Assembly: GCA_964542535.1 (NCBI GenBank)
Contig: CAZIUE010000007.1
Coordinates: forward strand, 130,113 to 194,112
Direction: 5' to 3'
From: Pseudopelobacter sp964542535
GTDB lineage: Bacteria; Desulfobacterota; Desulfuromonadia; Geobacterales; Pseudopelobacteraceae
Length of the DNA stretch: 64,000 nt
In this document: positions 63,477-64,000 of the stretch, piece after piece
How positions within the stretch are numbered: the stretch's first letter is position 1
Layout: every line of letters starts with the position of its first letter
Program-made: the position numbers and the translations under genes
Notes under the pieces: model-generated
Databases searched by the model: none
What the model saw: only the letters and a program-made list of their open reading frames with translations
Told to the model about the DNA's origin: nothing

Positions 63477-63919
63477 GGGATACCTCGTTGACAACGGCGC
63501 CAATCCATGACACCGGACTACCGGCGTGTCTGAAAGAGCCAGGGTTATGACGCCACTACTGTCGTTGCAATTGTCTGTCCTGGAGAGCCTCCGTCGAACC
63601 CTCACATGCCGCGGAGCAGGCTCTGGATTGACTCTTTCCGGCATATGGAGGTTGGGGTAGTCATCGGATTCATAAGCGGGATGAGACGGGATGCTTTCCG
63701 TGGCCGTCCCTTTCGGGGGAGGAAGAGTGGCTTCCGTTGTTTTACGGCACGATGGTCAGATTAACCCCAAGTATAGCAGGTGTTCGGAGATTGGCCTGTT
63801 TCTGTTAAGGGAGATTGAAAACCGGTTGCTCGTATCATGGCGCTATTCTGGATAACAGTCGTAATATCGGGTTGATGCAGCAAAACTGCCGGCGTGGGGC
63901 AGGTAGCGGTGTTTCCATT
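63477..63919. other. Divergent non-coding region at the right end
   Basis: These 443 bases contain no supported gene. The upstream end of the SpoIIE open frame runs to 63644, but its codons look unlike a real N-terminus. No palindrome or terminator stands out. Confidence 0.4.
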
Positions 63920-64000
63920 ATGGGTAAAAAAACCGGGCTGCCACTCTTGACTTGCGGATTAATAATGTGTATTACTGTTTCCGCCTTTTTGGGGTCATTT
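63920..64000 (+). CDS. 5' end of a probable exported or membrane protein, cut by the window edge
   Basis: Twenty-seven codons are visible from the ATG at 63920. The peptide starts MGKKTGLPLL and continues as a hydrophobic run (about residues 6-27), the pattern of a signal peptide or membrane anchor. The ribosome site is weak (AGGTA 16 bases upstream). A promoter-like TTGACT-N17-TATTAC at 63947-63975 lies inside this frame, so a later start is possible. Confidence 0.35.
   Translation, partial: MGKKTGLPLLTCGLIMCITVSAFLGSF

Overview
The window is a 64-kb, GC-rich stretch of bacterial chromosome. Two multihaem c-type cytochromes (seven and eight CxxCH motifs), a large chemotaxis cluster with a 1490-residue receptor, a sigma-54 activator, and the dCMP deaminase-nrdR-ribD-ribE and kdsB-pyrG-kdsA gene orders all suggest a Geobacterales member (Geobacter / Pelobacter propionicus / Trichlorobacter type). 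That placement is inference; there is no rRNA here. I see no tRNA, rRNA, complete insertion sequence or CRISPR array.

Layout. 0-12.8 kb, mostly minus strand: a seven-haem membrane-anchored cytochrome with an EF-hand-like loop, a DUF523/DUF1722 protein, recN, nadK, valS, a two-gene AAA-ATPase / TPR-repeat pair that looks like a conflict (defence) module, then trpG and trpE. 13-15.3 kb, plus strand: a CheV-type protein and a DAHP synthase gene. The DAHP synthase gene is preceded by what looks like a complete transcription attenuator: a promoter, a short peptide packed with Phe/Tyr/Trp codons, and mutually exclusive antiterminator and terminator hairpins. 15.3-29.4 kb: a broken ADP-ribosylglycohydrolase remnant, then gcvT. 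The rest of the glycine cleavage system (gcvH, gcvPA, gcvPB) lies 9.3 kb further on. Between them are an octahaem cytochrome, an AT-rich orphan gene, a DUF5714 protein, a TPR-CHAT protease-like protein coupled to a DUF900 alpha/beta hydrolase, and a diguanylate cyclase. 29.4-32.1 kb, minus strand: ribE, ribD, nrdR and a dCMP deaminase gene, joined by stop/start overlaps.

32.3-52.6 kb, plus strand: a chemosensory region. An NtrC-type activator is followed by a block of TGTGACA palindromes and a sigma-54-like promoter. Then come cheW, the giant receptor (three exact 222-residue repeat units), a histidine kinase, a P460-type cytochrome, an MCP-like protein carrying a CheZ-like D-x3-Q motif, a STAS protein, cheY, cheA (with an unusual inserted repeat domain), a second receptor, a second cheW, cheR, cheD, cheB and an EAL-like/HDOD protein. 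Together they encode a full excitation-adaptation pathway. Both receptors end in an EFEK(F/Y) peptide that fits the CheR-tether consensus.

52.7-64 kb: kdsB-pyrG-kdsA (Kdo and CTP synthesis), an MscS channel, a corrinoid adenosyltransferase, pcnB, a QmcA/NfeD membrane pair, a periplasmic-sensor/PAS/SpoIIE phosphatase, and the first codons of another gene at the right edge.

The signals most worth following up are the aromatic leader-peptide attenuator at 13.96-14.15 kb, the TPR-CHAT/hydrolase pair at 20.8-24.7 kb, the AAA/TPR pair at 7.8-10.7 kb, and the palindromic enhancer block that probably couples the NtrC-type regulator to the chemotaxis genes.
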